NCBI GenBank assembly: GCA_002363615.1
Contig: DEWK01000015.1
Location: 62,001 to 126,000, forward strand
Length of the DNA stretch: 64,000 bases
Direction: 5' to 3'
Origin: Lachnospira sp. UBA3212
GTDB taxonomy: Bacteria > Bacillota > Clostridia > Lachnospirales > Lachnospiraceae
Under the pieces are notes generated by a model. It was not told the origin of the DNA. It saw only the letters and a list, made by a program, of their open reading frames with translations, and made no database searches. The position numbers and the translations under genes are program-made. Each line of letters begins with the position of its first letter. The stretch's first letter is position 1. This document shows positions 46,723 through 54,247 of the stretch, in pieces.

Positions 46723-47514
46723 TTACAATTCGTAATAGGAGATGCTTTCTAAACTTGTAAACCCTAGGTTTTCATAAAGCTTTTTGGCAGGACCGTTGCT
46801 TTCTTTCAGGTGTAAAATAAACTGACAGTCCTTGTCCTTGTTAGCTAAAAAGGCCATGGATTTTGATAAAAGATAAAAGGCATAGCCTCGATTTCTTTCT
46901 TCTTTTTTGATTAAGACGTGATTAATACAGACAAATCCCTTTAGATCTTCGTTAAAGTAGGTAAACTGACAGCCTCCTAAAAGCCTGCCTCCTAGGTAGA
47001 GCCTGGCTTTTAGGTTTCTTCCATCCACCCTGGTAATTTTAATTTTTGGTGGTATGTGAAAATGATAATTCTTTTTTAGTTTCCTTTTCTTTGCCCTCAG
47101 GTTCATAGCAAGCTCTCGGTCCTTTTTCTGATAAGACAGGCTTTCTGCAAATGATAAGCCCAAGGCATTGGTATCATCTACCGGTAAAAGCAGTCTTAGG
47201 TTTGGGTTTTCTTTTTTTAATTCCTCTAAGGCTTTTGCAATCAGGCTTGTTCCAATCCCCTGTCTTTGATAGTTGGGATCTACCATGGGATAAATTTGGA
47301 CTTCCTCCTTTGAAATTTCTAAGATGCTTAAAAATCCCAGAATCTGATCCTTTTCCTCTAACGCAATACAAGCCGGATAAGAAGTATTTGCCAGGATTTC
47401 CTTAAAGGATTCCGGGTATAGATTGATGCCACAGGCTTCTTTTATAGGGACTAGTTTTAAAAAAAGTTCCTTGCTAATAGTTGGATAAATTTTAAATATT
47501 CTTCTTGCTTCCAT
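46723..47514 (-). CDS. GNAT-family N-acetyltransferase, two-domain
   Basis: Cytoplasmic acetyl-CoA-dependent acyltransferase of 263 residues, longer than single-domain GNATs. The N-terminal half (about 30-130) has the acetyl-CoA loop YQRQGIGTSLI (about 82-92), matching the R/Q-x-x-G-x-G/A pattern. The C-terminal half (about 150-263) has a second GNAT-like fold with LIKKEERNRGYAFYLL (about 201-216), also with an acceptor-type loop. It is therefore probably a tandem-GNAT protein. The substrate is unknown. It converges on lepB, with a shared terminator, and diverges from the cysteine hydrolase gene. An intervening promoter at 47528 serves the latter. Confidence 0.8.
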   Translation of the reverse strand: MEARRIFKIYPTISKELFLKLVPIKEACGINLYPESFKEILANTSYPACIALEEKDQILGFLSILEISKEEVQIYPMVDPNYQRQGIGTSLIAKALEELKKENPNLRLLLPVDDTNALGLSFAESLSYQKKDRELAMNLRAKKRKLKKNYHFHIPPKIKITRVDGRNLKARLYLGGRLLGGCQFTYFNEDLKGFVCINHVLIKKEERNRGYAFYLLSKSMAFLANKDKDCQFILHLKESNGPAKKLYENLGFTSLESISYYEL

Positions 47515-47527
47515 CTGTCCTCATTTC

Positions 47528-47556
47528 TTGCAAAAGCATGGGTTCTTTGGTATTAT
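47528..47556 (+). promoter_or_regulatory. sigma-A promoter of cysteine hydrolase operon
   Basis: TTGCAA and TATTAT with a 17-base spacer, 78 bases before the start codon at 47635. Confidence 0.6.
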
Positions 47557-47634
47557 GAAACGGTATGTTTGGCTTTTTACCAAGGGCTAGTATAGCATGG
47601 AAGATCTGCCAGAACAACCAGGAGGATTTTTATA

Positions 47635-48180
47635 ATGGAGATGACAGTAAAAAACACAGGAATGATGATGATTGATATGCAGGAGAAGCTTCTTCCTGTT
47701 ATGGACCGCAAGGAGGAAGTGCTTGCCAATACCATTAAGCTTTTAAGAGGGGCCATGGAACTTGGGGTAGTTTCCTGCGCCTTAAGACAGTACCCAAAGG
47801 GATTGGGAGATACTATTTTTTCTATTCAGGAAAATTATCGGGGGCTTTTTCCAACCTTAGATAAAACCACTTTTTCCGGTTTGGGAGACCAGGAGATTGC
47901 TGATTGGGTGAAGGGAGTTGATAAGAAGTATATAATTCTTTGCGGAGTGGAAACGCATATTTGTGTGCTTCATACTGCTTTCGATCTTATTTCCATGGGT
48001 GTGACACCGGTAATTGCCTGTGATTGTGTATCCTCAAGAAGAAGAGAGGATAGTAAAGCTGCCTTAGACTGCCTTAGAAATCAGGGAGCCTTGGTATTAC
48101 CACTGGAATCTATCCTGTTTGGTTTGTTAAAGGATTCAAAAGATCCATCATTTCCTTATATTTCAAAACTGATTAAGTAA
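47635..48180 (+). CDS. isochorismatase-like cysteine hydrolase
   Basis: Cytoplasmic 181-residue hydrolase of the isochorismatase/nicotinamidase superfamily. AGGAGG lies 8 bases before the ATG. The triad is visible as Asp14 in MMIDMQEK, a Lys in LDKTTFSG (about 79) and Cys110 in CGVETHICV, preceded by the conserved cis-peptide Val-Glu-Thr. The length suits the small YcaC-like or hydrolase group rather than full isochorismatases. Substrates in this family are amides or vinyl ethers and cannot be predicted here. It starts a run of three close genes (gaps of 15 and 12 bases) with PepF and a histidine phosphatase. Confidence 0.88.
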   Translation: MEMTVKNTGMMMIDMQEKLLPVMDRKEEVLANTIKLLRGAMELGVVSCALRQYPKGLGDTIFSIQENYRGLFPTLDKTTFSGLGDQEIADWVKGVDKKYIILCGVETHICVLHTAFDLISMGVTPVIACDCVSSRRREDSKAALDCLRNQGALVLPLESILFGLLKDSKDPSFPYISKLIK

Positions 48181-48195
48181 ACGAAAGGAAGTACT

Positions 48196-50001
48196 ATGTT
48201 AAAAAGAGAAGAATTAAAAAAAGAAGATACCTGGGCCATTGAGGACCTTTATGCCAAAGATCAGGATTGGGAAGAGGATTACAACCGCTTAACCAGGGAA
48301 GTAGAGGAGTTTCCTTCTTATGCAGGAAAAATTAGCAAGGATCAAAAAGCATTTGCAGAGTTTCACTTAAAGATGGATGCCTTTGAGTTGACCTTGGATC
48401 GTCTTTATGTGTATGCCAACCAGAAGTTGCATGAAAATCTTGGAAATTCCACCTATCAGACCTTGGCTTCTAAGGCGGATGTGTTAATGAATGTCTATTC
48501 TCAGTCGGTATCATTTGCCTCTCCGGAACTTTTAGGAATGGAGGAGGATACCCTACTTTCTTGGGTGGAAGAAGATGCCCGTCTTTTGCCTTTTAAGAGA
48601 GGAATGGAGGAATTAATCCGCCAGAAGAAGCATGTTCTTTCAAAGGAAGAGGAAAGAATTCTTGCTATGGCAGGTCAGGTAAGTTCTGCTGCAAGCGATG
48701 CATTTGCCATGTTTAATAATGCAGATGCCAAGTTTGAACCGGCAGTTGACAGCCAGGGAAAGGAATACCCACTTAGCTCAGCTACTTATGTCAGCTATTT
48801 GACAAAGGATGATCCGGTCCTTCGCAAATCGGCCTTTACCAATCTTTATGCCCTGTTTGACCGTTACAAGAACACCTTGTCTTCCCTTTTTTATTCCAAT
48901 GCCAAACAGGCTGATTTTTATGCCAAGGCAAGGGGATACAAGTCGGCAAGGGCCAAGGCTTTATTTGCAGGAAATATCCCGGAATCCGTCTATGATAACC
49001 TAATTGATACCATCCATGACCGTATGGACCTGATGTATCGCTATGTTGGTCTTAGAAAGCGTGCCTTAAAGCTTGAAGACATGCATATGTATGATATCTA
49101 TGTGCCACTGGTAACCGGTCAGGATCGATCCATTGATTTACAAGAGGCAAAGGAAATGGTCTTAGAAGGCCTTGCTCCTATGGGAGAGGAATATCTCCAA
49201 ATCCTAAAGGAGGGCTTTGATCATCGCTGGATGGATATTTATCCAAACGAAGGAAAGCGTTCCGGTGCTTATTCTTGGGGAGCCTATGGGGTTCACCCTT
49301 ATGTGCTTTTAAATTTCAATGGCACCATGGACGATGTTTTTACCATAGCTCACGAAATGGGTCATTCCATCCACACCTACTATTCTAACGCAAACCAGCC
49401 CTTTGCAACTTCCGGCTATAAAATTTTTGTGGCAGAGGTGGCTTCCACCTGTAATGAATCCTTACTTTTGCACCACCTTCTTGGTAAGTCCAAGAGTCGC
49501 AAGGAGCGCATGTATTTGATTACTCGCTTCCTTGATGAGTTTAAAGGAACGGTTTACCGCCAGACGATGTTTGCAGAATTTGAGCGTGACATGCATGCCC
49601 TGGTGGGACAGGGAGAGGCCCTAACCACTGAGCTTTTAACTTCAAACTATTACGAACTGAATAAAAAATACTTTGGAGATCAGGTGATCATCGACCCTGA
49701 AATTTCCATGGAGTGGGCTAGAATCCCACACTTTTACACACCATTTTATGTTTACCAATATGCCACCGGATTTTCTGCAGCCATTGCCCTTTCTAAGAAG
49801 ATTCTCAATGAGGGCGAGTCTGCTGTGGCAGATTACAAGGAATTCCTTAAGGGCGGTTGCTCTAAGGACCCAATTGATCTGCTTAAGATTGCCGATGTGG
49901 ATATGTCAAAGAAGGAGTCTATTGATTTAGCTCTTGATTATTTTGAGGAACTCTTAAATGAATTTGAATCCCTCTTAGATGAGGAGGAGGCTCAGGCCTA
50001 G
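48196..50001 (+). CDS. pepF: oligoendopeptidase F (M3 family)
   Basis: Cytoplasmic zinc metallopeptidase that degrades short peptides. Length 601 residues is standard for PepF of Firmicutes. The N-terminal helical domain spans about 1-200. The zinc motif His386-Glu387-Met-Gly-His390 in IAHEMGHSIHTYYS is present, with the downstream Glu ligand in FVAEVASTCNE (about 415). PHFYTPFYVYQYATG (about 513-527) forms part of the substrate channel. AAAGGAAG precedes the ATG. It follows the cysteine hydrolase by 15 bases and precedes the phosphatase by 12, so the three likely form one operon. Confidence 0.95.
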   Translation: MLKREELKKEDTWAIEDLYAKDQDWEEDYNRLTREVEEFPSYAGKISKDQKAFAEFHLKMDAFELTLDRLYVYANQKLHENLGNSTYQTLASKADVLMNVYSQSVSFASPELLGMEEDTLLSWVEEDARLLPFKRGMEELIRQKKHVLSKEEERILAMAGQVSSAASDAFAMFNNADAKFEPAVDSQGKEYPLSSATYVSYLTKDDPVLRKSAFTNLYALFDRYKNTLSSLFYSNAKQADFYAKARGYKSARAKALFAGNIPESVYDNLIDTIHDRMDLMYRYVGLRKRALKLEDMHMYDIYVPLVTGQDRSIDLQEAKEMVLEGLAPMGEEYLQILKEGFDHRWMDIYPNEGKRSGAYSWGAYGVHPYVLLNFNGTMDDVFTIAHEMGHSIHTYYSNANQPFATSGYKIFVAEVASTCNESLLLHHLLGKSKSRKERMYLITRFLDEFKGTVYRQTMFAEFERDMHALVGQGEALTTELLTSNYYELNKKYFGDQVIIDPEISMEWARIPHFYTPFYVYQYATGFSAAIALSKKILNEGESAVADYKEFLKGGCSKDPIDLLKIADVDMSKKESIDLALDYFEELLNEFESLLDEEEAQA

Positions 50002-50013
50002 AAAGGAAATACC

Positions 50014-50718
50014 ATGAAAGTTATTTTAATTCGACACGGTGACCCGGATTATGTGAAAGACTCCTTAACGGAAAAGGGCTGGAGAGAGGCTAAGCTTCTT
50101 GCTGACCGTGTTTGCAGATGGGATGTGAGAGATTTTTATGTTTCTCCCCTAGGCCGTGCCAGGGATACCGCCAATGTTTCCCTTGAAAGGCTTGGTCGTA
50201 CCGCCGAGGTAAAGGACTGGCTCAAGGAATTCTATGTAGACATTAAGGATCCTGAAACCGGCAACAACCGAATTCCCTGGGACTTTATGCCTGCCTACTG
50301 GACCAAACGAGATATGCTTTATGATCGCAACCATTGGATGGAAGATGAAATCATGACTACCGGCCCTGTAAAGGAAGAGTTTGAAAAGGTGTGCCGGGGA
50401 ATCGATGACCTTTTAGCAGGTTATGGTTACAAGCGCAAGGATGCTTACTATGAAGTAGAGCACTCCAACACCGATACCATTGTGATTTTCTGTCACCTGG
50501 GGGTTTCCTTTGCCATTCTTTCTCACCTACTTGGAATCTCCGCTCCAGCCTTGTGGCAGGGATTCTTTGTGGCACCAACTTCTGTAACCCTTCTTTCCAC
50601 AGAGGAAAGAATCAAGGGCCAGGCTTGCTTTCGAGTAAAGAAGTTTGGCGATTGCTCTCATCTTTATGTGGGAGATGAAACTCCATCTGAGTCAGGATTC
50701 TTTATAGAAGCCCAGTAG
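50014..50718 (+). CDS. histidine phosphatase-family protein
   Basis: A 234-residue member of the phosphoglycerate mutase-like superfamily. LIRHGDPDY at residues 5-13 holds the phosphorylated His of the RHG motif. A conserved Arg lies in SPLGRARDTA (about 45-54), and a second catalytic His in IVIFCHLGVSF (about 151-161). The insert between is longer than in cobalamin phosphatase, so it is a general phosphatase of unknown substrate. The usual activity is hydrolysis of small phosphoesters. It is the last gene of the hydrolase-PepF run and ends in a bidirectional terminator. Confidence 0.85.
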   Translation: MKVILIRHGDPDYVKDSLTEKGWREAKLLADRVCRWDVRDFYVSPLGRARDTANVSLERLGRTAEVKDWLKEFYVDIKDPETGNNRIPWDFMPAYWTKRDMLYDRNHWMEDEIMTTGPVKEEFEKVCRGIDDLLAGYGYKRKDAYYEVEHSNTDTIVIFCHLGVSFAILSHLLGISAPALWQGFFVAPTSVTLLSTEERIKGQACFRVKKFGDCSHLYVGDETPSESGFFIEAQ

Positions 50719-50723
50719 ACAAA

Positions 50724-50754
50724 AAAAGTTATGGCCTGGTGACCATAACTTTTT
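50724..50754. terminator. bidirectional terminator
   Basis: AAAAGTTATGG and CCATAACTTTT form a perfect stem with an 8-base loop between converging genes; it overlaps the stop codon of the minus-strand gene. Confidence 0.9.
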
Positions 50755-51508
50755 ATACAAGCCGTTTCATGCGACCGAAGGTCCATGAGTGAATATTGAT
50801 TTCAATTAATCCGGCACCACAGTACTCGCAGTGCTTACTTCCTAGGGTGCGGACACTGGCGCCACAGTTAGGACAGGTAAGTCCCAACATTTCTCTGGCT
50901 GCAAGATTTCGGTCGATTTTATCCGGGTCCTGGATGTAGATCAAGCGACTTTCAATCTTAGACTGAGTGGTTCGTTCCTTCTTACCCTCTAAGAGTTTTC
51001 CTTGGGAATCCAGGATGTAGTAATGAAAGGAGAGGGCGGTTTGCATAACCACGGTACAGGCTCCGTTTCGTTTGGTATAGTCTGAGATGCCGGTTCGGTA
51101 GATGGCAATATCATCATAGGTAGTTTGTTTGTTGTTTAACTTATCGTCTTCAATGATTAACTCGATTTGCTTTTTGAGATCGGCATTGGCTCCACCCGGG
51201 ATTAGGGAAAGATCCTGCTTACTGATGGCAAGAAGGCAACCCTTGATCATGTTTTCAGTTCTAAGGCGATATTCTTCAAAGGAAAATTCAGGAAAATCAC
51301 TTTGAATACTTGGTAATAGCAGGGAAGCTACATTGGAAATAGATTTTTGGCGGTACTCTAGTTCATCTTCCTGTTCTTTGGAAACCTCTTGCAAAGACTT
51401 GTTTCCAAAGAGACTATGCCAGACATCGGAAAGTTTATAAAAAAGAACGAGACCGCCAATTACAATGATAGCAAGTAAAACAAGTACGACTATTAAAAAA
51501 AACTTCAT
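50753..51508 (-). CDS. membrane-anchored Tim44-like protein with zinc ribbon
   Basis: A 251-residue protein with one N-terminal membrane helix (about 3-26) and a soluble C-terminal part. The middle (about 60-200) has the look of a Tim44-like domain (SVRTENMIKG-type helix and strand pattern, LIYIQDPDK). A zinc ribbon CPNCGAS then CEYCGAG (about 213-235) follows. AAAGGAGG precedes the ATG. Bacterial Tim44-like proteins are poorly understood; a scaffold role at the membrane is possible but is inference. It faces the phosphatase gene across a shared terminator and diverges from the GGDEF-EAL gene. Confidence 0.65.
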   Translation of the reverse strand: MKFFLIVVLVLLAIIVIGGLVLFYKLSDVWHSLFGNKSLQEVSKEQEDELEYRQKSISNVASLLLPSIQSDFPEFSFEEYRLRTENMIKGCLLAISKQDLSLIPGGANADLKKQIELIIEDDKLNNKQTTYDDIAIYRTGISDYTKRNGACTVVMQTALSFHYYILDSQGKLLEGKKERTTQSKIESRLIYIQDPDKIDRNLAAREMLGLTCPNCGASVRTLGSKHCEYCGAGLIEINIHSWTFGRMKRLV

Positions 51509-51727
51509 ACTTCCTCCTTTTTATGTAAGGAAAAAAATTTGGTTTTATTTTAAAAAATAACTAGGCATATGTCAAATATTGTTTTATAATATGAGTAATG
51601 AACTAGTGGTAGTGGTATGCCCTTATTGGGAGGTTAGGGAATAGCACAGGAAAGTTTCAGATGCTACGATTTTTTCCTGAGAAGTAGTTTTGAGAAATTG
51701 TGGTTCAAAGTATAATAAAAGAAGAGA

Positions 51728-53161
51728 ATGATGAGAATGAGAGAATTGATTTTGTGTCCAGCGTTTTCGTTGGCAAACTATTTAGGTGAGAATACGTTTG
51801 AGGTGGCTGTAGTCAGTTGGTTTGCAGTTGCAGCTTTAGTGATCATAATGATTTACCTTTGGCATAATTTTGATAAGAGAGTTCATCAGTTGAATTATAC
51901 AGATGCCGTAACCGGCCAGCCAAACTATGCAAACTTTCGAATGAAGGCGAGCCATCTTTTAAGTAAGAATGGTGGAGAAAAGTATGCGCTGATTTATATT
52001 AACTTTCAGGACTTTAAATTTTTGAATGATAATTTCGGGCATGTAGTGGGAGATAAGCTTTTAAAGTGCTTGAATACTACAATTATCAACCATTGTGCAA
52101 CCGGCGAGCAGGTAGCAAGGGTTTCTTCGGATCAGTTTGCTTACCTTGCTAAGGCAAGAAGCTCAGAGGCTATTGATAAGAGAATGAAGTTTATATACGA
52201 AGGATTCAAGGAAGCAGGATTTTCAAGTGAAATCTTAAGAAATATTATTCTTCGTACCGGTGTTTATTATTTGTTTGATGACGATAACATTGATACCGCC
52301 ACCGATAACGCATTGTATGCCATGAATTCCCTTCCAAGTGTAAGAAAGAATAGCATTGCTTATTTTGACGGGAATATGCAGCAGAAGCTCTTATGGGAGC
52401 AACAGTTGGAGAAAGATAAGGATTTGGGTCTTGCTGACGAACAGTTTGCTCTTTATGTTCAACCTAAGTATGACATAGAGACAGGAGAGATTTGTGGTGG
52501 TGAGGCGCTTTGCAGGTGGAATCATCCTAGCAAGGGACTTTTACAGCCGGGACAATTTATTCCTTATTTTGAGAGAACAGGATTTGTTGCAAAGGTAGAC
52601 TTACAAATCTTTGAGAAACTGGTATCAGGAACCAAGAAACTCTTGGATCAGGGAGTGGAACCTAAGATTGTTTCTTGTAACTATTCAAGAAGACAGTTGG
52701 AAGATAAGGATTCTCCGGAAAAGTATGCAAGAATTCTTCAGAAGTACGGGGTATCCCCTTCTTATTTTGAGATTGAGCTTACTGAGGAAGGTGCTATTTC
52801 GAATATGGAGACAGTGCAGTATCATGCAAAACGTTTAAAGGAAATCGGTTTCCGTATGGCCTTAGATGATTTTGGTAGTGGTTATTCTTCTATTCAGTTA
52901 CTGTATCAGCTTCCGGTTGATGTGGTTAAGTTCGATAAGAGTATTATTGATGAGATTACAAATATTCCATTAGAGAAGGATATTTATCAATCCTTGATTA
53001 ATATTACAAAGAAGTATGATATGAAGGTAATCTGGGAAGGTGTGGAGCATCAGAGCCAGGTAGATTATATTGCAGAATTAGGTGGTCGTTACATTCAGGG
53101 TTACCTGTTTGGAAAACCTATGACCTATGAACAGTTCGTAAGAGCTGTCTATCATGTATAA
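51728..53161 (+). CDS. GGDEF-EAL protein: probable c-di-GMP phosphodiesterase with degenerate GGDEF
   Basis: A 477-residue signalling protein. An N-terminal hydrophobic helix (about 20-45) anchors it to the membrane. The GGDEF domain (about 58-215) has SSDQF in place of the signature, so it cannot be an active cyclase. The EAL domain (about 230-470) keeps the catalytic set: EALCRW, the Asn in VSCNYS, ELTE, LDDFGSGYSS, KFDKS, EGVEH and QGYLFGKP. It should hydrolyse the second messenger c-di-GMP. In Lachnospiraceae this can control motility or matrix, but no such genes are here. Three ATG codons cluster at the start; the first is used. The next gene starts 17 bases downstream. Confidence 0.9.
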   Translation: MMRMRELILCPAFSLANYLGENTFEVAVVSWFAVAALVIIMIYLWHNFDKRVHQLNYTDAVTGQPNYANFRMKASHLLSKNGGEKYALIYINFQDFKFLNDNFGHVVGDKLLKCLNTTIINHCATGEQVARVSSDQFAYLAKARSSEAIDKRMKFIYEGFKEAGFSSEILRNIILRTGVYYLFDDDNIDTATDNALYAMNSLPSVRKNSIAYFDGNMQQKLLWEQQLEKDKDLGLADEQFALYVQPKYDIETGEICGGEALCRWNHPSKGLLQPGQFIPYFERTGFVAKVDLQIFEKLVSGTKKLLDQGVEPKIVSCNYSRRQLEDKDSPEKYARILQKYGVSPSYFEIELTEEGAISNMETVQYHAKRLKEIGFRMALDDFGSGYSSIQLLYQLPVDVVKFDKSIIDEITNIPLEKDIYQSLINITKKYDMKVIWEGVEHQSQVDYIAELGGRYIQGYLFGKPMTYEQFVRAVYHV

Positions 53162-53178
53162 GATTGAGGAAGAGAATT

Positions 53179-54192
53179 TTGAACAAGTTCATAAAAAGAA
53201 TCATAATTACAGCCGCAGCCGGTACCTTGTGTGCCGCGATCTGCGGCTGTAGTGCGGAAAAAAAGAAGGAAAAAAAGAAAGAAGAAACCGAAAGCTTCCA
53301 AGTGGTGGTAGCCCTGGATTATATGCCGGAAGCGGTAACCGCTGGGCTTTATGCAGCCTTAGAGCAAGGATATTTTGAAAAAGAAGGGCTGGAGCTTTCT
53401 ATCTTAACGATTGAGGAAGAGGGAAACCAAACCCCGGAGGAATTGTTGGCATCAGGAGTGGCAACCTTTGGAATTGCAGATCAGGATGTGCTAGGGGAAA
53501 GTTTATTTGAAGAGGGGGCAATTTCCTATCGGGCCTTTGCAAGCCTTTGCCCCAAGAATCATATGGGAATCCTTACTGCAAAAGATGCGGGAATCAGCGA
53601 TTTTTCCGACCTTGCAGGAAAGCGCTTTTCCTATAATAAATGGGAAGTAGAGGATGCAATGATGACGGATGTAATGGCGGCTTCAGGGGCGGACTATGAA
53701 TCGGTTGTATGCATTCCTAATGCGGTAACGGATATTAAGAAAGCCTTAGAAGAGGGGATCACGGATGCAATCTTTTGTCAGGAAGATCAAGGACTCTGGG
53801 CACTTGAAAATGGTTATGCAGGAAGTTTCCTACCCATCAATGAAAAGGTGGAGACCCTGGATTATTGTACCAATGTGATTTTCTCAACTGAAAAATGGGC
53901 AAAGAAGAATGCAAAGATCATAGATGCTTTTTTAAAAGCATTGGAGAAGGGAAATCAATATGCCATGACCTATCCAAAAAGTGCAGCTAAAATCTTAAAG
54001 AGGTTTGGGGCCGTAGAATCTGAGGAAATCCTTGAAGAGGAAGTTACACTTTTTTCAGAGGATTGGAAAGCATGCAAAGAACAAGGCCAGAAAACCACGT
54101 TTTTAAGCGCGGAACGTTGGACCAGATTTTATGCCTGGATGTTAGAAAAAGGATTCATTCCGGAGGGAAGTAATGTTGCCACTGGAATTTAA
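53179..54192 (+). CDS. ABC transporter solute-binding lipoprotein (SsuA/NMT1-like)
   Basis: A lipoprotein of 337 residues. A TTG start at 53179 is preferred because AGGAAGAG precedes it and the signal peptide then fits a lipoprotein pattern (AAICGC, Cys24). An earlier TTG at 53164 is possible. The mature part begins with a Lys/Glu linker. The NMT1/SsuA-like fold shows VVVALDYMPEAVTAGLYAALEQGYFEKEGL (about 40-70) and repeated LASGVATFGIADQD motifs. Family members bind sulphonates, thiamine precursors or similar small ligands and pass them to an ABC permease. No permease or ATPase is adjacent, so the partner is elsewhere. It may be coupled to the EAL gene. Confidence 0.82.
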   Translation: MNKFIKRIIITAAAGTLCAAICGCSAEKKKEKKKEETESFQVVVALDYMPEAVTAGLYAALEQGYFEKEGLELSILTIEEEGNQTPEELLASGVATFGIADQDVLGESLFEEGAISYRAFASLCPKNHMGILTAKDAGISDFSDLAGKRFSYNKWEVEDAMMTDVMAASGADYESVVCIPNAVTDIKKALEEGITDAIFCQEDQGLWALENGYAGSFLPINEKVETLDYCTNVIFSTEKWAKKNAKIIDAFLKALEKGNQYAMTYPKSAAKILKRFGAVESEEILEEEVTLFSEDWKACKEQGQKTTFLSAERWTRFYAWMLEKGFIPEGSNVATGI

Positions 54193-54247
54193 CTCAGCCA
54201 AGGGACAAGTTCTGACTGAGTTTTGAGATTAGGATAGAGGTTTTAAA

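Noticed and set aside
51509..51727. c-di-GMP riboswitch upstream of the GGDEF-EAL gene
   Set aside because: The leader lacks the conserved GEMM core and receptor elements; only general base pairing is seen. Nothing else is recognised in this gap.
54193..54247. Terminator between lipoprotein and glucosaminidase genes
   Set aside because: AACTCAG/CTGAGTT can pair, but the loop is long and no proper T-run follows.
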